Positions 8,592 through 15,466 of a DNA stretch of 17,732 nucleotides are shown here, piece by piece (within the stretch, counting starts at the first letter, position 1; each line of letters starts with the position of its first letter). The translations under genes and the position numbers were made by a program. The stretch lies in NCBI GenBank assembly GCA_021738605.1, contig JAIPBY010000020.1:1-17732 (forward strand). The letters run 5' to 3'. The notes beneath the pieces were generated by a model. It worked only from the letters and a program-made list of their open reading frames with translations, did not search any database and was not told the origin of the DNA. This stretch comes from Chitinophagaceae bacterium (lineage in GTDB: Bacteria; Bacteroidota; Bacteroidia; Chitinophagales; Chitinophagaceae).

Positions 8592-10049
8592 CTAATAAGG
8601 ATCATTCTTCCATTGTTTAGCTTCTTGCTCAACATGACTTACAACAGTCTTGACCTTGTATTTTTCTTTGAGGTGTGCAGCAAGGCGGTCTGCAGCAAAT
8701 ACGCTCCTGTGCTGTCCGCCGGTGCAGCCAAAACTGATGGTCAATCCTTCAAAATCCCGCTTCAGGTAGTCTTCTACGGATATATCAATCATCCCAAAAA
8801 CATGTTGCAAAAAAGTAGGCATGTTGGTCTTGTGCAACAGGAATTCCTGAACAGGCTTGTCCCTTCCGGTCAGGGTCTTGTACTCATCGATTCTTCCGGG
8901 ATTCAAAATGCCACGGCAATCAAAAACATATCCTCCACCATTGCCAAACTGATCTGCAGGAATGCCTTTTTTATAGGAGAAACTGTTGATGTGCACGGTC
9001 AACTTGGAGGCTTCGCTGGCGGTAACTGGCTCAAACCTTGCCATGATATCATCAGCAACAATGGCCTCCAGTACTTTCTGCAGGGCGGGAAGCCTGATGG
9101 GGAAATTTTTGTTTTCAAGGAACCATTTCAGGTTCTTCAAAGCAAAAGGAATGCTGGCAATGAAATGGGGCTTGCGCTCAAACAATCCACGAAAACCATA
9201 TGCACCAAGGGTTTGGAGCATTCTTATCAAAACGAATCCATCATAATTATTGAGGAATTCTTTCTTGTTCAATTTTCCATTCAGGCAAGCATTGGCCTGG
9301 TCAAAATAATATCCTACCAATTCATCCCTCCAGTCATAGGGCATCTGCGCCCTTGCCTGCCAAAGCAATGAAGCAATATCGTATTGCAGTGCGCCTTGCA
9401 TGCCACCTTGATAATCGATGAAATAGGCCTCGCCATCGCGGACCATCACATTGCGGCTCTGGCAATCCCTGTGCATGAAATACTGGTGTTCCTCTTGCAT
9501 GAGGTAACTGCTCAGCATGTCAAAATCATTCAGCAGCAGGTTTTTATCGTAGGGAAGATCGAGTGCCCGAACAAAATAATAGAGGAAATAAAGCAGGTCA
9601 GAGTAGATGGCTTGCTTGTCAAAAGACCTTGTTGCGATGCAATTGCTGTAATCAAGATCGTCTCCACCTTCAATCTGCAACTTGGCCAAAGAACTACATG
9701 TTTTCTTGAAAAGGTTCAGCACGTTTTCAGAAAATCCTTCTTTGGTGATATGGTCAAAAAGGGAAACATCCCCGAGGTCTGACTGCACATAAAACTGCAT
9801 CGCATCATCCGTGTAGATAATGTCAGGCACATTCAATCCCTTTCCTGCAAAATGCTGTGTAAACTCCACAAAAGCATTGTTCTCCGGAGCATTGGAAGGA
9901 TTATAGGTTAGGATATAGCTCTGGTCGTCGTGTTTGAAACGAAAGTATTGTCTGTTGCTTCCGGCCTGGCGAAGCGACTCCAACACAATGTCATGGTTGG
10001 GCTGCCATTTTCTGAGTGAGTCCAATATGTGCTGAAACGCTTCCTGCAT
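8592..10049 (-). CDS. AmgK-like amino-sugar kinase fused to a RapZ C-terminal domain
   Basis: This is a two-domain cytosolic protein of 485 residues. Residues 1 to about 330 form an aminoglycoside-phosphotransferase-fold kinase: nucleotide loop AGSNRQYFRF (29-38), catalytic loop HRDCQSRN (193-200, catalytic Asp195), metal-binding IDYQGG (211-216) and YDIASLLWQAR (223-233). These match AmgK, the anomeric kinase for N-acetylmuramate in cell-wall recycling. Residues 351 to about 475 are a RapZ C-terminal domain: HINSFSYKKG (353-362), FDCRGILNPGR (376-386) and GCTGGQHRSV (441-450). In E. coli this domain binds glucosamine-6-phosphate and acts in control of GlmS. The Walker-type N-terminal domain of RapZ is absent and the kinase takes its place. 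The gene is followed by a MurU-like gene. I infer a salvage kinase gated by amino-sugar phosphate; the substrate is untested. Confidence 0.88.
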   Translation of the reverse strand: MQEAFQHILDSLRKWQPNHDIVLESLRQAGSNRQYFRFKHDDQSYILTYNPSNAPENNAFVEFTQHFAGKGLNVPDIIYTDDAMQFYVQSDLGDVSLFDHITKEGFSENVLNLFKKTCSSLAKLQIEGGDDLDYSNCIATRSFDKQAIYSDLLYFLYYFVRALDLPYDKNLLLNDFDMLSSYLMQEEHQYFMHRDCQSRNVMVRDGEAYFIDYQGGMQGALQYDIASLLWQARAQMPYDWRDELVGYYFDQANACLNGKLNKKEFLNNYDGFVLIRMLQTLGAYGFRGLFERKPHFIASIPFALKNLKWFLENKNFPIRLPALQKVLEAIVADDIMARFEPVTASEASKLTVHINSFSYKKGIPADQFGNGGGYVFDCRGILNPGRIDEYKTLTGRDKPVQEFLLHKTNMPTFLQHVFGMIDISVEDYLKRDFEGLTISFGCTGGQHRSVFAADRLAAHLKEKYKVKTVVSHVEQEAKQWKNDPY

Positions 10050-10056
10050 AAGGCAA

Positions 10057-10064
10057 CAAAGGTA
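10057..10064 (-). promoter_or_regulatory. Candidate -7 element for the amgK-like operon
   Basis: The minus strand reads TACCTTTG, an exact match to the Bacteroidota -7 consensus TAnnTTTG, ending 7 bases before the kinase ATG. A run of T lies where a -33 TTG box would be expected. Transcription would begin within a few bases of the start codon, giving a very short leader. Confidence 0.45.
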
Positions 10065-10097
10065 TCTTTTATTCTGAAATGAAAAAAAGGAGAGCCT

Positions 10098-10105
10098 TAT
10101 CTTTG
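10098..10105 (+). promoter_or_regulatory. Candidate -7 element for the RNA methyltransferase operon
   Basis: TATCTTTG matches TAnnTTTG exactly and ends 4 bases before the ATG at 10110. Transcription would then begin at or next to the start codon. Either the messenger is leaderless or translation starts at the next ATG (10125). The -33 region is weak. Confidence 0.45.
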
Positions 10106-10109
10106 TATT

Positions 10110-10667
10110 ATGCTAAAAAAGGGGATGGATGAATTGCAACGCTTGAGCACCGAGGAGTTTCATGCCTCCCAGAAATCACCCATCGTGGTGGTCCTTGAGA
10201 ACGTGAGGAGCATGCACAATGTGGGCAGCGTTTTCAGAACGGCTGATGCTTTCAGGGTTGAAAAAATATGCCTCTGCGGCTATACCCCCAGGCCTCCTCA
10301 CCGAGACATCAACAAGACTGCACTGGGGGCAACCGAAACCGTTGAATGGACCGGCCATGAGGATGGATTGTCGGCCATTGCCCAATTGAAGGAACAGGGC
10401 TACTCCGTGTATGCGGTAGAACAGGTGCACAACAGCATCTCTTTGGAAAGTTTCGGCTATCAATTGGGAGAAAAAATTGCAGTTGTTTTTGGGAATGAGG
10501 CAGAAGGGGTTAGCGAAGAATTGATAGCCGCTGCTGATGGGTGCATCGAGATTCCACAATTTGGCAGCAAACACTCATTCAACATCAGCGTAGCTGCTGG
10601 CATTGTTTTATGGGAGCTGTTCAAAAGCCAGGCCACAATTAAAGATAAAGTTGACACAACACCTTGA
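10110..10667 (+). CDS. TrmH/SpoU-family RNA 2'-O-methyltransferase
   Basis: This is a SAM-dependent knotted (SPOUT) methyltransferase that modifies a ribose in tRNA or rRNA. It has 185 residues and all three family motifs. Motif 1 is ENVRSMHNVGSVFRTADAF (residues 30-48), with the catalytic-type Arg and Asn. Motif 2 is VVFGNEAEGVS (125-135), which binds SAM. Motif 3 is IPQFGSKHSFNISVA (148-162), which forms the knot. It lacks the extra N-terminal RNA-binding domain of RlmB, so it is closer to the short TrmH-like forms; the target nucleotide cannot be told. It is first of a three-gene run, with 14 bases to the prenyltransferase gene. An alternative start at 10125 (M6) would give a short leader after the -7 element. 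Confidence 0.92.
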   Translation: MLKKGMDELQRLSTEEFHASQKSPIVVVLENVRSMHNVGSVFRTADAFRVEKICLCGYTPRPPHRDINKTALGATETVEWTGHEDGLSAIAQLKEQGYSVYAVEQVHNSISLESFGYQLGEKIAVVFGNEAEGVSEELIAAADGCIEIPQFGSKHSFNISVAAGIVLWELFKSQATIKDKVDTTP

Positions 10668-10681
10668 GGGAAGTTTAAACA

Positions 10682-11599
10682 ATGGCCATGAAAAAAATCA
10701 ACAAATACCTGTCGCTGATCAAATTCTCCCATACTATTTTTGCCATGCCCTTTGCATTGGTTGGGTTTTTCATGGGCGTGTTTTTTCTGGGCCAAAAAGA
10801 AGAAACAGGCAAAAAAAGTGGGGAGCTTGTAGCTGATTATTTTTCATCCCATGTTGGCGTTTTTGTATTTGTTATCCTTTGCATGGTATTTGCAAGAAGC
10901 GCTGCCATGGCCTTTAACAGGTACCTCGACAGGGAGTTTGATGCCAAGAATCCCCGCACAGCCATCCGTGAAATCCCCAGAGGCCTGATCAGCCCGGCCA
11001 GCGCTCTCCGCTTTACCATCCTCAATTCACTGCTCTTCATGGGATCAGCCCTCATGATCAATTCCATTTGTTTTCTGCTCTCCCCTGTTGCACTGCTGGT
11101 CATCCTGGGTTACAGTTATACAAAGCGGTTTACAGCCCTTTGCCATATCGTTTTGGGCATTGGACTTTCCCTCGCTCCTACTGGAGCCTTCATCGCGGTA
11201 ACACAGACCATAGACACTTCAATAGTATTTCTTTCACTGGCGGTAATCGGTTGGGTCAGTGGATTCGACATCATCTATTCCCTGCAAGATGAAGCCTTTG
11301 ATAGCACTGAAGGACTGTCATCCATTCCAGCCAAACTAGGCAGAAAAAATGCTTTATTTATTTCACGCTTGTTGCATGCAACTACCATCCTGCTCATTTT
11401 CAGCAGTGGCTTATCATTTGGACTGCATTGGATTTTTGCGACAGGCGCTGCACTGTTTTCAGGTCTGCTGGTCTACCAGCAAAGCATTGTCAAGGTGGAT
11501 GACCTGAGCAGGGTAAACATTGCTTTCATGACAGCCAATGGTATTGCCAGCATTGTTTTTGCACTCTTCACCATTGCAGACCTCATCTTTTTAAACTAG
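10682..11599 (+). CDS. UbiA-family aromatic prenyltransferase (MqnP/UbiA-like)
   Basis: This integral-membrane enzyme attaches a polyprenyl chain to an aromatic quinone precursor. It has 305 residues with about eight or nine hydrophobic segments. The first prenyl-diphosphate/Mg motif is NRYLDREFD followed by NPRT (residues 79-93). The second is DIIYSLQDEAFD (196-207), followed by SIPAKLG (214-220), a stretch typical of UbiA relatives. The N-terminal FSHTIFAMPFALVGFFMG also fits. Because most Bacteroidota make menaquinone rather than ubiquinone, a role in menaquinone synthesis by the futalosine route (MqnP) is more likely than true UbiA, but this is inference. It lies 14 bases after the methyltransferase and 3 bases before ruvX. 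A second ATG two codons in is equally plausible as the start. Confidence 0.88.
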   Translation: MAMKKINKYLSLIKFSHTIFAMPFALVGFFMGVFFLGQKEETGKKSGELVADYFSSHVGVFVFVILCMVFARSAAMAFNRYLDREFDAKNPRTAIREIPRGLISPASALRFTILNSLLFMGSALMINSICFLLSPVALLVILGYSYTKRFTALCHIVLGIGLSLAPTGAFIAVTQTIDTSIVFLSLAVIGWVSGFDIIYSLQDEAFDSTEGLSSIPAKLGRKNALFISRLLHATTILLIFSSGLSFGLHWIFATGAALFSGLLVYQQSIVKVDDLSRVNIAFMTANGIASIVFALFTIADLIFLN

Positions 11600-11602
11600 C
11601 CC

Positions 11603-12019
11603 ATGGCAAGAATCATCGCATTGGATTATGGCAACAAAAGAACCGGCATTGCGGTGACCGATCCTTTGAAGATCATTGCTACTGGATTGACAACCGTTGA
11701 CACGCAACAGCTTTTTGAATTTTTAAAAGCCTATGTGGCCAAGGAACCTGTAGAAAGAATCCTGATAGGCGAACCTTACCAATTGGATGGAACGCCCACC
11801 CACTCTACGGAAGGAGCCAGGCATTGTATCAGGCGATTAAAGAACAGCTTCCCCGAAATTCCTATTGAAACCGTTGACGAGAGCCATTCTTCCAAGATGG
11901 CATCAAGGGCGATGGTAGAAATGGGCATGAAGAAAAAAGACCGCCAGAAAAAAGGAATGATTGATGAGATTGCGGCCTGCCTGTTGTTGCAGGAGTACCT
12001 TGAAAGAAGCGAAAGCTAG
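11603..12019 (+). CDS. ruvX: RuvX/YqgF-family Holliday-junction-resolvase-like nuclease
   Basis: This is a small RNase H-fold protein of the YqgF family, annotated as Holliday junction resolvase and implicated in 16S rRNA 5' maturation in E. coli. Its 138 residues match the family length. The acidic active-site positions are visible: Asp8 in ALDYGNKRTGIAVTD, Glu93 in VDESHSSKMA and Asp121 in MIDEIAACLLLQEYL. The conserved LIGEPYQLDG and the basic KKKDRQKKGM segment are also present. It starts 3 bases after the prenyltransferase stop, probably in one operon. Its end is 7 bases from the end of convergent def, which leaves no room for an intergenic terminator. Confidence 0.95.
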   Translation: MARIIALDYGNKRTGIAVTDPLKIIATGLTTVDTQQLFEFLKAYVAKEPVERILIGEPYQLDGTPTHSTEGARHCIRRLKNSFPEIPIETVDESHSSKMASRAMVEMGMKKKDRQKKGMIDEIAACLLLQEYLERSES

Positions 12020-12026
12020 CGACTAA

Positions 12027-12608
12027 TTATTTTTTTGGAAGGATCATCTTATACCCTGACTTCACCCTTCCGGCTGTGATGTCATCCAATTTTTTCTTGA
12101 GCAATTTTTTCCTGATCAAGGAGATCCTGTCGATGAAAAGCTTTCCATCGATATGATCGTATTCATGCAGGATGACGCGTGCGTTGAGTCCCTTGAATGT
12201 TTCTGTTTTTTGAACGAAATTTTCGTCACAGTACTGGATGGTAACTGTGCTTTCGCGGCTGACTTCTTCCCTGAACCCTGGCAAACTCAAACAGCCTTCA
12301 TCGCAAGACCATGGCGTGCCATCAAGGGCTGTAATATGGGCATTGATGAAGATGGCTTTTCGGCCTGTTTCACCCTCGAACTGTTTGCGTTCTTCTTCAT
12401 CACTGTTGTTGTATACCTGCTCGGTATCGAAAACAAACAAGCGAATTGGTCTGTTGACCTGGGGCGCTGCCAAGCCCATACCATGCGCATTGTACATGGT
12501 TTCCCACATGTCATCCAGCAGTTTTTTCAGTTCAGGATAATCAGGTGTGATGTCAGTGCAGAGCTGACGCAGTACAGGATGCCCGTATGCTACAATGGGG
12601 AGAATCAT
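12027..12608 (-). CDS. def: Peptide deformylase
   Basis: This metalloenzyme removes the formyl group from the N-terminal methionine of new proteins. It has 193 residues. All three motifs are intact: GMGLAAPQV (43-51), EGCLSLP (104-110, metal-ligand Cys106) and HEYDH (148-152, metal-ligand His148 and His152, catalytic Glu149). An insertion (NNSDEEERKQFEGETGR) lies between motifs 1 and 2. The start codon is just after a TATATTTG promoter-like element that overlaps the end region of the upstream glucan-phosphorylase-like gene. It is convergent with ruvX. Confidence 0.97.
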   Translation of the reverse strand: MILPIVAYGHPVLRQLCTDITPDYPELKKLLDDMWETMYNAHGMGLAAPQVNRPIRLFVFDTEQVYNNSDEEERKQFEGETGRKAIFINAHITALDGTPWSCDEGCLSLPGFREEVSRESTVTIQYCDENFVQKTETFKGLNARVILHEYDHIDGKLFIDRISLIRKKLLKKKLDDITAGRVKSGYKMILPKK

Positions 12609-12612
12609 GCTG

Positions 12613-12620
12613 CAAATATA
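12613..12620 (-). promoter_or_regulatory. Candidate -7 element for def
   Basis: The minus strand reads TATATTTG, an exact match to TAnnTTTG, ending 4 bases before the def ATG. It lies in the 20-base gap between the upstream gene's stop codon and def. Any -33 element would fall inside the upstream coding sequence, and no TTG is seen there. The geometry implies a leaderless transcript. Confidence 0.4.
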
Positions 12621-12628
12621 ATAAAGTA

Positions 12629-14290
12629 CTAGCCGTTATAGAGCAGGTCATAATACTCTGCTGCCATCCTGTTGGAATCGAACTTGAACCGAACATCCTT
12701 CATGCCGTTTTGTACAATCTGGCGCCAGGTATGCGGTGCTTCATAGTACAAGGGCAAAACCTCCTCTTTCAGAATCCTGTACAATTCATCCAGGTCGTAT
12801 TGGTCCTGGTCTTGGACATGCATGTTTTCGTAGTCCTGGGGAGGTACTACAAAACCATTGTTCCCATGGTTGACAAATTCCACAATCCATCCATCATTGG
12901 TGGATACGTTGACAGCTCCATTCATGGCAGCCGTCATGCCGCTTGTGCCTGATGCTTCACGCGGTACGCGGGGATTGTTCAGCCAAACGTCTGAAGCCTG
13001 CTTGAGTCGCTTGCTGAGGCCCAATTCATAGCCTGTACAAACAGCCATGTTATGGTAGGCCTTGCTCACATGAACAAGGTGATTGAACTCTGTGATAGCC
13101 GGATAGTCAACCGGATAAGGCTTTCCAGCCCAGATGATCTGAACGGGATATTTTGAATTGTTCAGCAGTTCCTCAAATCTTTCCCTGTCGCGGGTAAGCA
13201 GATCGGCGCGCTTGTAGCCGGCAAAACGGCGGGCCCACACAATGGTAAACACATCAGGATCCATCAGTTTTCCTGTCTGGTCGGCCACCAAATCAAAGGC
13301 TCTTTTCTTGAGGTATCTTTTCCTGTCAATGAAGCGCTCATCATTTTGCTCGTCCATGGAAAAATACAATTGCTTGTCTGCCCAATACCGCCAGTTTTGA
13401 GAATTGGTGATGTGGATGATTGGACAAACCCCTTCATGCTTGTTCCACATTTTCCGGCTCACATGACCATGCAATTCTGAAACGGCATTGGAAAGGCGGG
13501 CAAAGCGCAAAGCTACCAACGAGTGGTTGAATTGATCATCCTCCAGGCCAGTGATTTGCCTGACCTTTTCAAGGGGCATACCACAGAAATAGGACATTTT
13601 GTTGCAGAGGTAAATATCATGCTTTTCATTGCCAGCTTCTTCAGGCGTATGGGTGGTGAAAACCAACTGCTTTTTCAATGCAGCCAGGTTTCCTCCATTT
13701 TTATTGAGAAGGTAAAATGCTGCAGAGATGGCATGTGCCTCATTGAGGTGATACACATCGGGCTTGAATCCCAACTCATCTACCAGTTTGGCTCCACCAA
13801 CACCCAGCAAAATAAACTGGGCAACCTTGGTGGCCACATTGGCATCATAAAGCCTGTGGGTAATGGTTTGAGAGACATAATCATTTTCCGGACAATCGGT
13901 ACTCAACAAGAAAAGTGGCGCCGATTTGAATGTTTCAGGATTCAGGTAAAGCACTTTCACCCAAACAGGTGCATCATGGATCATGATTTGAAACTTGATG
14001 CCGGTATCTTCCAGGAAATTATAGATTTTCTCGTTCCACTGCACTTGTAAGGTCTGGTCTTGGTTACGGGCCTGATCGTAGTACCCGTATTTCCATAGGA
14101 TACCAATTCCAATGAGGTTTTGGCGCAATTCATAGGCACTTCTCAGGTGAGACCCGGAAAGGAATCCCAGTCCGCCACTGTATATTTTCAAAGGCTGGTG
14201 GATGGCAAACTCCATAGAGAAATAGGCCGCCTTTTTTTCGTATCGAGAATCTATTGAATAGGGTAATTTGTAATGCTTGAAATTTGACAT
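12629..14290 (-). CDS. Alpha-glucan phosphorylase-like protein (GT35-related) lacking the PLP lysine
   Basis: This is a GT-B fold protein of 553 residues that resembles the short bacterial alpha-glucan phosphorylases, which release glucose-1-phosphate from glycogen or maltodextrin. Family stretches include AAYFSMEFAIHQPLKIYSGG (21-40), YLNEAH-like VYHLNEAHA, WARRFAGYKRADLL (352-365, with the phosphate-binding Arg355 and Lys360) and DVWLNNPRVPREASGTSG. The family continues EASGTSGMKAA, where the lysine forms the Schiff base with pyridoxal phosphate; here the codon is ACG, giving Thr453 (MTAAMNG). Without it, classical phosphorolysis is unlikely, so the protein may be a divergent glycosyltransferase or inactive. 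There is no frameshift or other decay. It ends 20 bases before def and is divergent from a lipoprotein gene. Confidence 0.85.
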   Translation of the reverse strand: MSNFKHYKLPYSIDSRYEKKAAYFSMEFAIHQPLKIYSGGLGFLSGSHLRSAYELRQNLIGIGILWKYGYYDQARNQDQTLQVQWNEKIYNFLEDTGIKFQIMIHDAPVWVKVLYLNPETFKSAPLFLLSTDCPENDYVSQTITHRLYDANVATKVAQFILLGVGGAKLVDELGFKPDVYHLNEAHAISAAFYLLNKNGGNLAALKKQLVFTTHTPEEAGNEKHDIYLCNKMSYFCGMPLEKVRQITGLEDDQFNHSLVALRFARLSNAVSELHGHVSRKMWNKHEGVCPIIHITNSQNWRYWADKQLYFSMDEQNDERFIDRKRYLKKRAFDLVADQTGKLMDPDVFTIVWARRFAGYKRADLLTRDRERFEELLNNSKYPVQIIWAGKPYPVDYPAITEFNHLVHVSKAYHNMAVCTGYELGLSKRLKQASDVWLNNPRVPREASGTSGMTAAMNGAVNVSTNDGWIVEFVNHGNNGFVVPPQDYENMHVQDQDQYDLDELYRILKEEVLPLYYEAPHTWRQIVQNGMKDVRFKFDSNRMAAEYYDLLYNG

Positions 14291-14312
14291 GCCTGAGCTG
14301 ATTAATGAGCCC

Positions 14313-14320
14313 GCAAGATA
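14313..14320 (-). promoter_or_regulatory. Weak -7-like element for the glucan phosphorylase-like gene
   Basis: The minus strand reads TATCTTGC, with TATCTTG one base short of TAnnTTTG, about 22 bases before the ATG. A run of T lies about 20 bases upstream, where a -33 box would be. This is a suggestive but imperfect match. Confidence 0.25.
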
Positions 14321-14411
14321 CCCCGTTTTTTTGGAATGAAAAAAGTAATATGTATTTTATACACAATTCTTCTGAATTCCATATTTATACCAGGATTATT
14401 CTCATGAATAA

Positions 14412-14441
14412 TTGATTATCAAAAATTTACCGAAAGATTTG
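14412..14441 (+). promoter_or_regulatory. Candidate Bacteroidota promoter for the lipoprotein gene
   Basis: TTG at 14412-14414 is followed after exactly 19 bases by AAGATTTG at 14434-14441, a 7 of 8 match to TAnnTTTG. This spacing is the consensus for Bacteroidota -33/-7 promoters. Transcription would start near 14446, leaving a leader of about 33-39 bases before the ATG at 14479 or 14485. Confidence 0.4.
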
Positions 14442-14478
14442 CAAAAGATTTAGGATGTACTTAAATTGGCTTCAATTC

Positions 14479-15411
14479 ATGCATATGCAAAGATTAACAA
14501 TCTGTGCGCTTCTCCTTGTCCTAATGGCCTCCTGCGGCAAAAAGACCAAAGATATCAACACAGATGAGGGTATTGAGGCTATCGATTTCATAGAATCTTT
14601 CCCCCTTCGGGAACTTCCCATCATCTACCAACAGAAAGATTTAAAAAAAAATGAATCTGATAGTTTTTTCATAAATAACAAGGTTGTTGCAATATTCCTG
14701 CCAGACAGTATTTTCAAGCCTGCATTCCCAAAAACAAAAGATGTTCGTTTTTACAGGAAAGGAAGGTACAAGGCCGAGGAATCTGGGGAAACCTATCTTT
14801 TCCTATCTGCAGAAAAGAAGGACAAAAAGAACATTTACCTGATTTGTTTTGATGCCAACAATGTATTCAAGGCCGCCATGCCCTTGGTTGAAAAAAACAA
14901 CAACCCTGCGGTGTCGACAGAAGGAGGCATCGATAAAAGGCTTACTGTAATCAAAACCAGGAATACTCAATCAAGGGATGGAAAAGCATATTACAACAAG
15001 AGTGCCTATGTGTACAATACAGAGGGCCTATTCACACTTATCCTTACAGAAAGCAATGAGCCGGTTGAAGAAAAAACGGTGTACAATCCCATTGATACCT
15101 TGTCAAGAAAGGACCCCTTGAGCGGCGATTATAAACAAGACAAGAAAAATTTTGTTTCGATCCGCGATGGTGGCAAGGCCGGGAAACTCTTGTTTTTCAT
15201 TAATATTGAAAAACCGGGCAATGGCTGCGATGGAAGTTTAAGGGGAGATATTGTTCAAGTCAAACCCCGGGTATACCACTATAACAAAGCTGATGACCAC
15301 TGCCTATTGGAGTTCAGCTTTAATGGAAAGTCTGTGCAGGTCAGGGAATTGGAAGCTTGTGGCAATCACCGTGGTGTCAGGTGTTCTTTTGATGGACGGT
15401 TCAGGAAATAA
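14479..15411 (+). CDS. Predicted lipoprotein of unknown function with C-terminal four-cysteine module
   Basis: I do not recognise this protein. From the ATG at 14479 it has 310 residues; in-frame ATGs at 14455 and 14485 are alternatives, and 14455 would put eight extra residues before the signal. The N-terminus is a lipoprotein signal (QRLTICALLLVLMASC, lipidated Cys19), followed by a charged linker, so it is probably anchored in a membrane facing the periplasm or surface. The middle is rich in beta-type and Lys/Asn segments with no known motif. The last 65 residues carry four cysteines (250, 275, 294, 302) in NGCDGSLRGD, DHCLLEFSF and ELEACGNHRG followed by VRCSFDGRF. This reads like a small disulphide-stabilised beta domain. 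It stands alone, divergent from the phosphorylase-like gene and convergent with lysA, so the context gives no function. Confidence 0.8.
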   Translation: MHMQRLTICALLLVLMASCGKKTKDINTDEGIEAIDFIESFPLRELPIIYQQKDLKKNESDSFFINNKVVAIFLPDSIFKPAFPKTKDVRFYRKGRYKAEESGETYLFLSAEKKDKKNIYLICFDANNVFKAAMPLVEKNNNPAVSTEGGIDKRLTVIKTRNTQSRDGKAYYNKSAYVYNTEGLFTLILTESNEPVEEKTVYNPIDTLSRKDPLSGDYKQDKKNFVSIRDGGKAGKLLFFINIEKPGNGCDGSLRGDIVQVKPRVYHYNKADDHCLLEFSFNGKSVQVRELEACGNHRGVRCSFDGRFRK

Positions 15412-15466
15412 TGCATCAACTGAAAACCTTAATTTGTTTCTCCAATGGGCAATGACATATGGGGAA

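Noticed and set aside
8265..9371. A 368-codon open frame on the plus strand, opposite the murU and amgK-like genes
   Set aside because: It spans two well-supported genes on the other strand, shows no recognisable domain, and its composition is that of a reverse-complement shadow.
12020..12026. A bidirectional terminator between ruvX and def
   Set aside because: The stop codons are only 7 bases apart and no inverted repeat with a T-run is visible at the junction.
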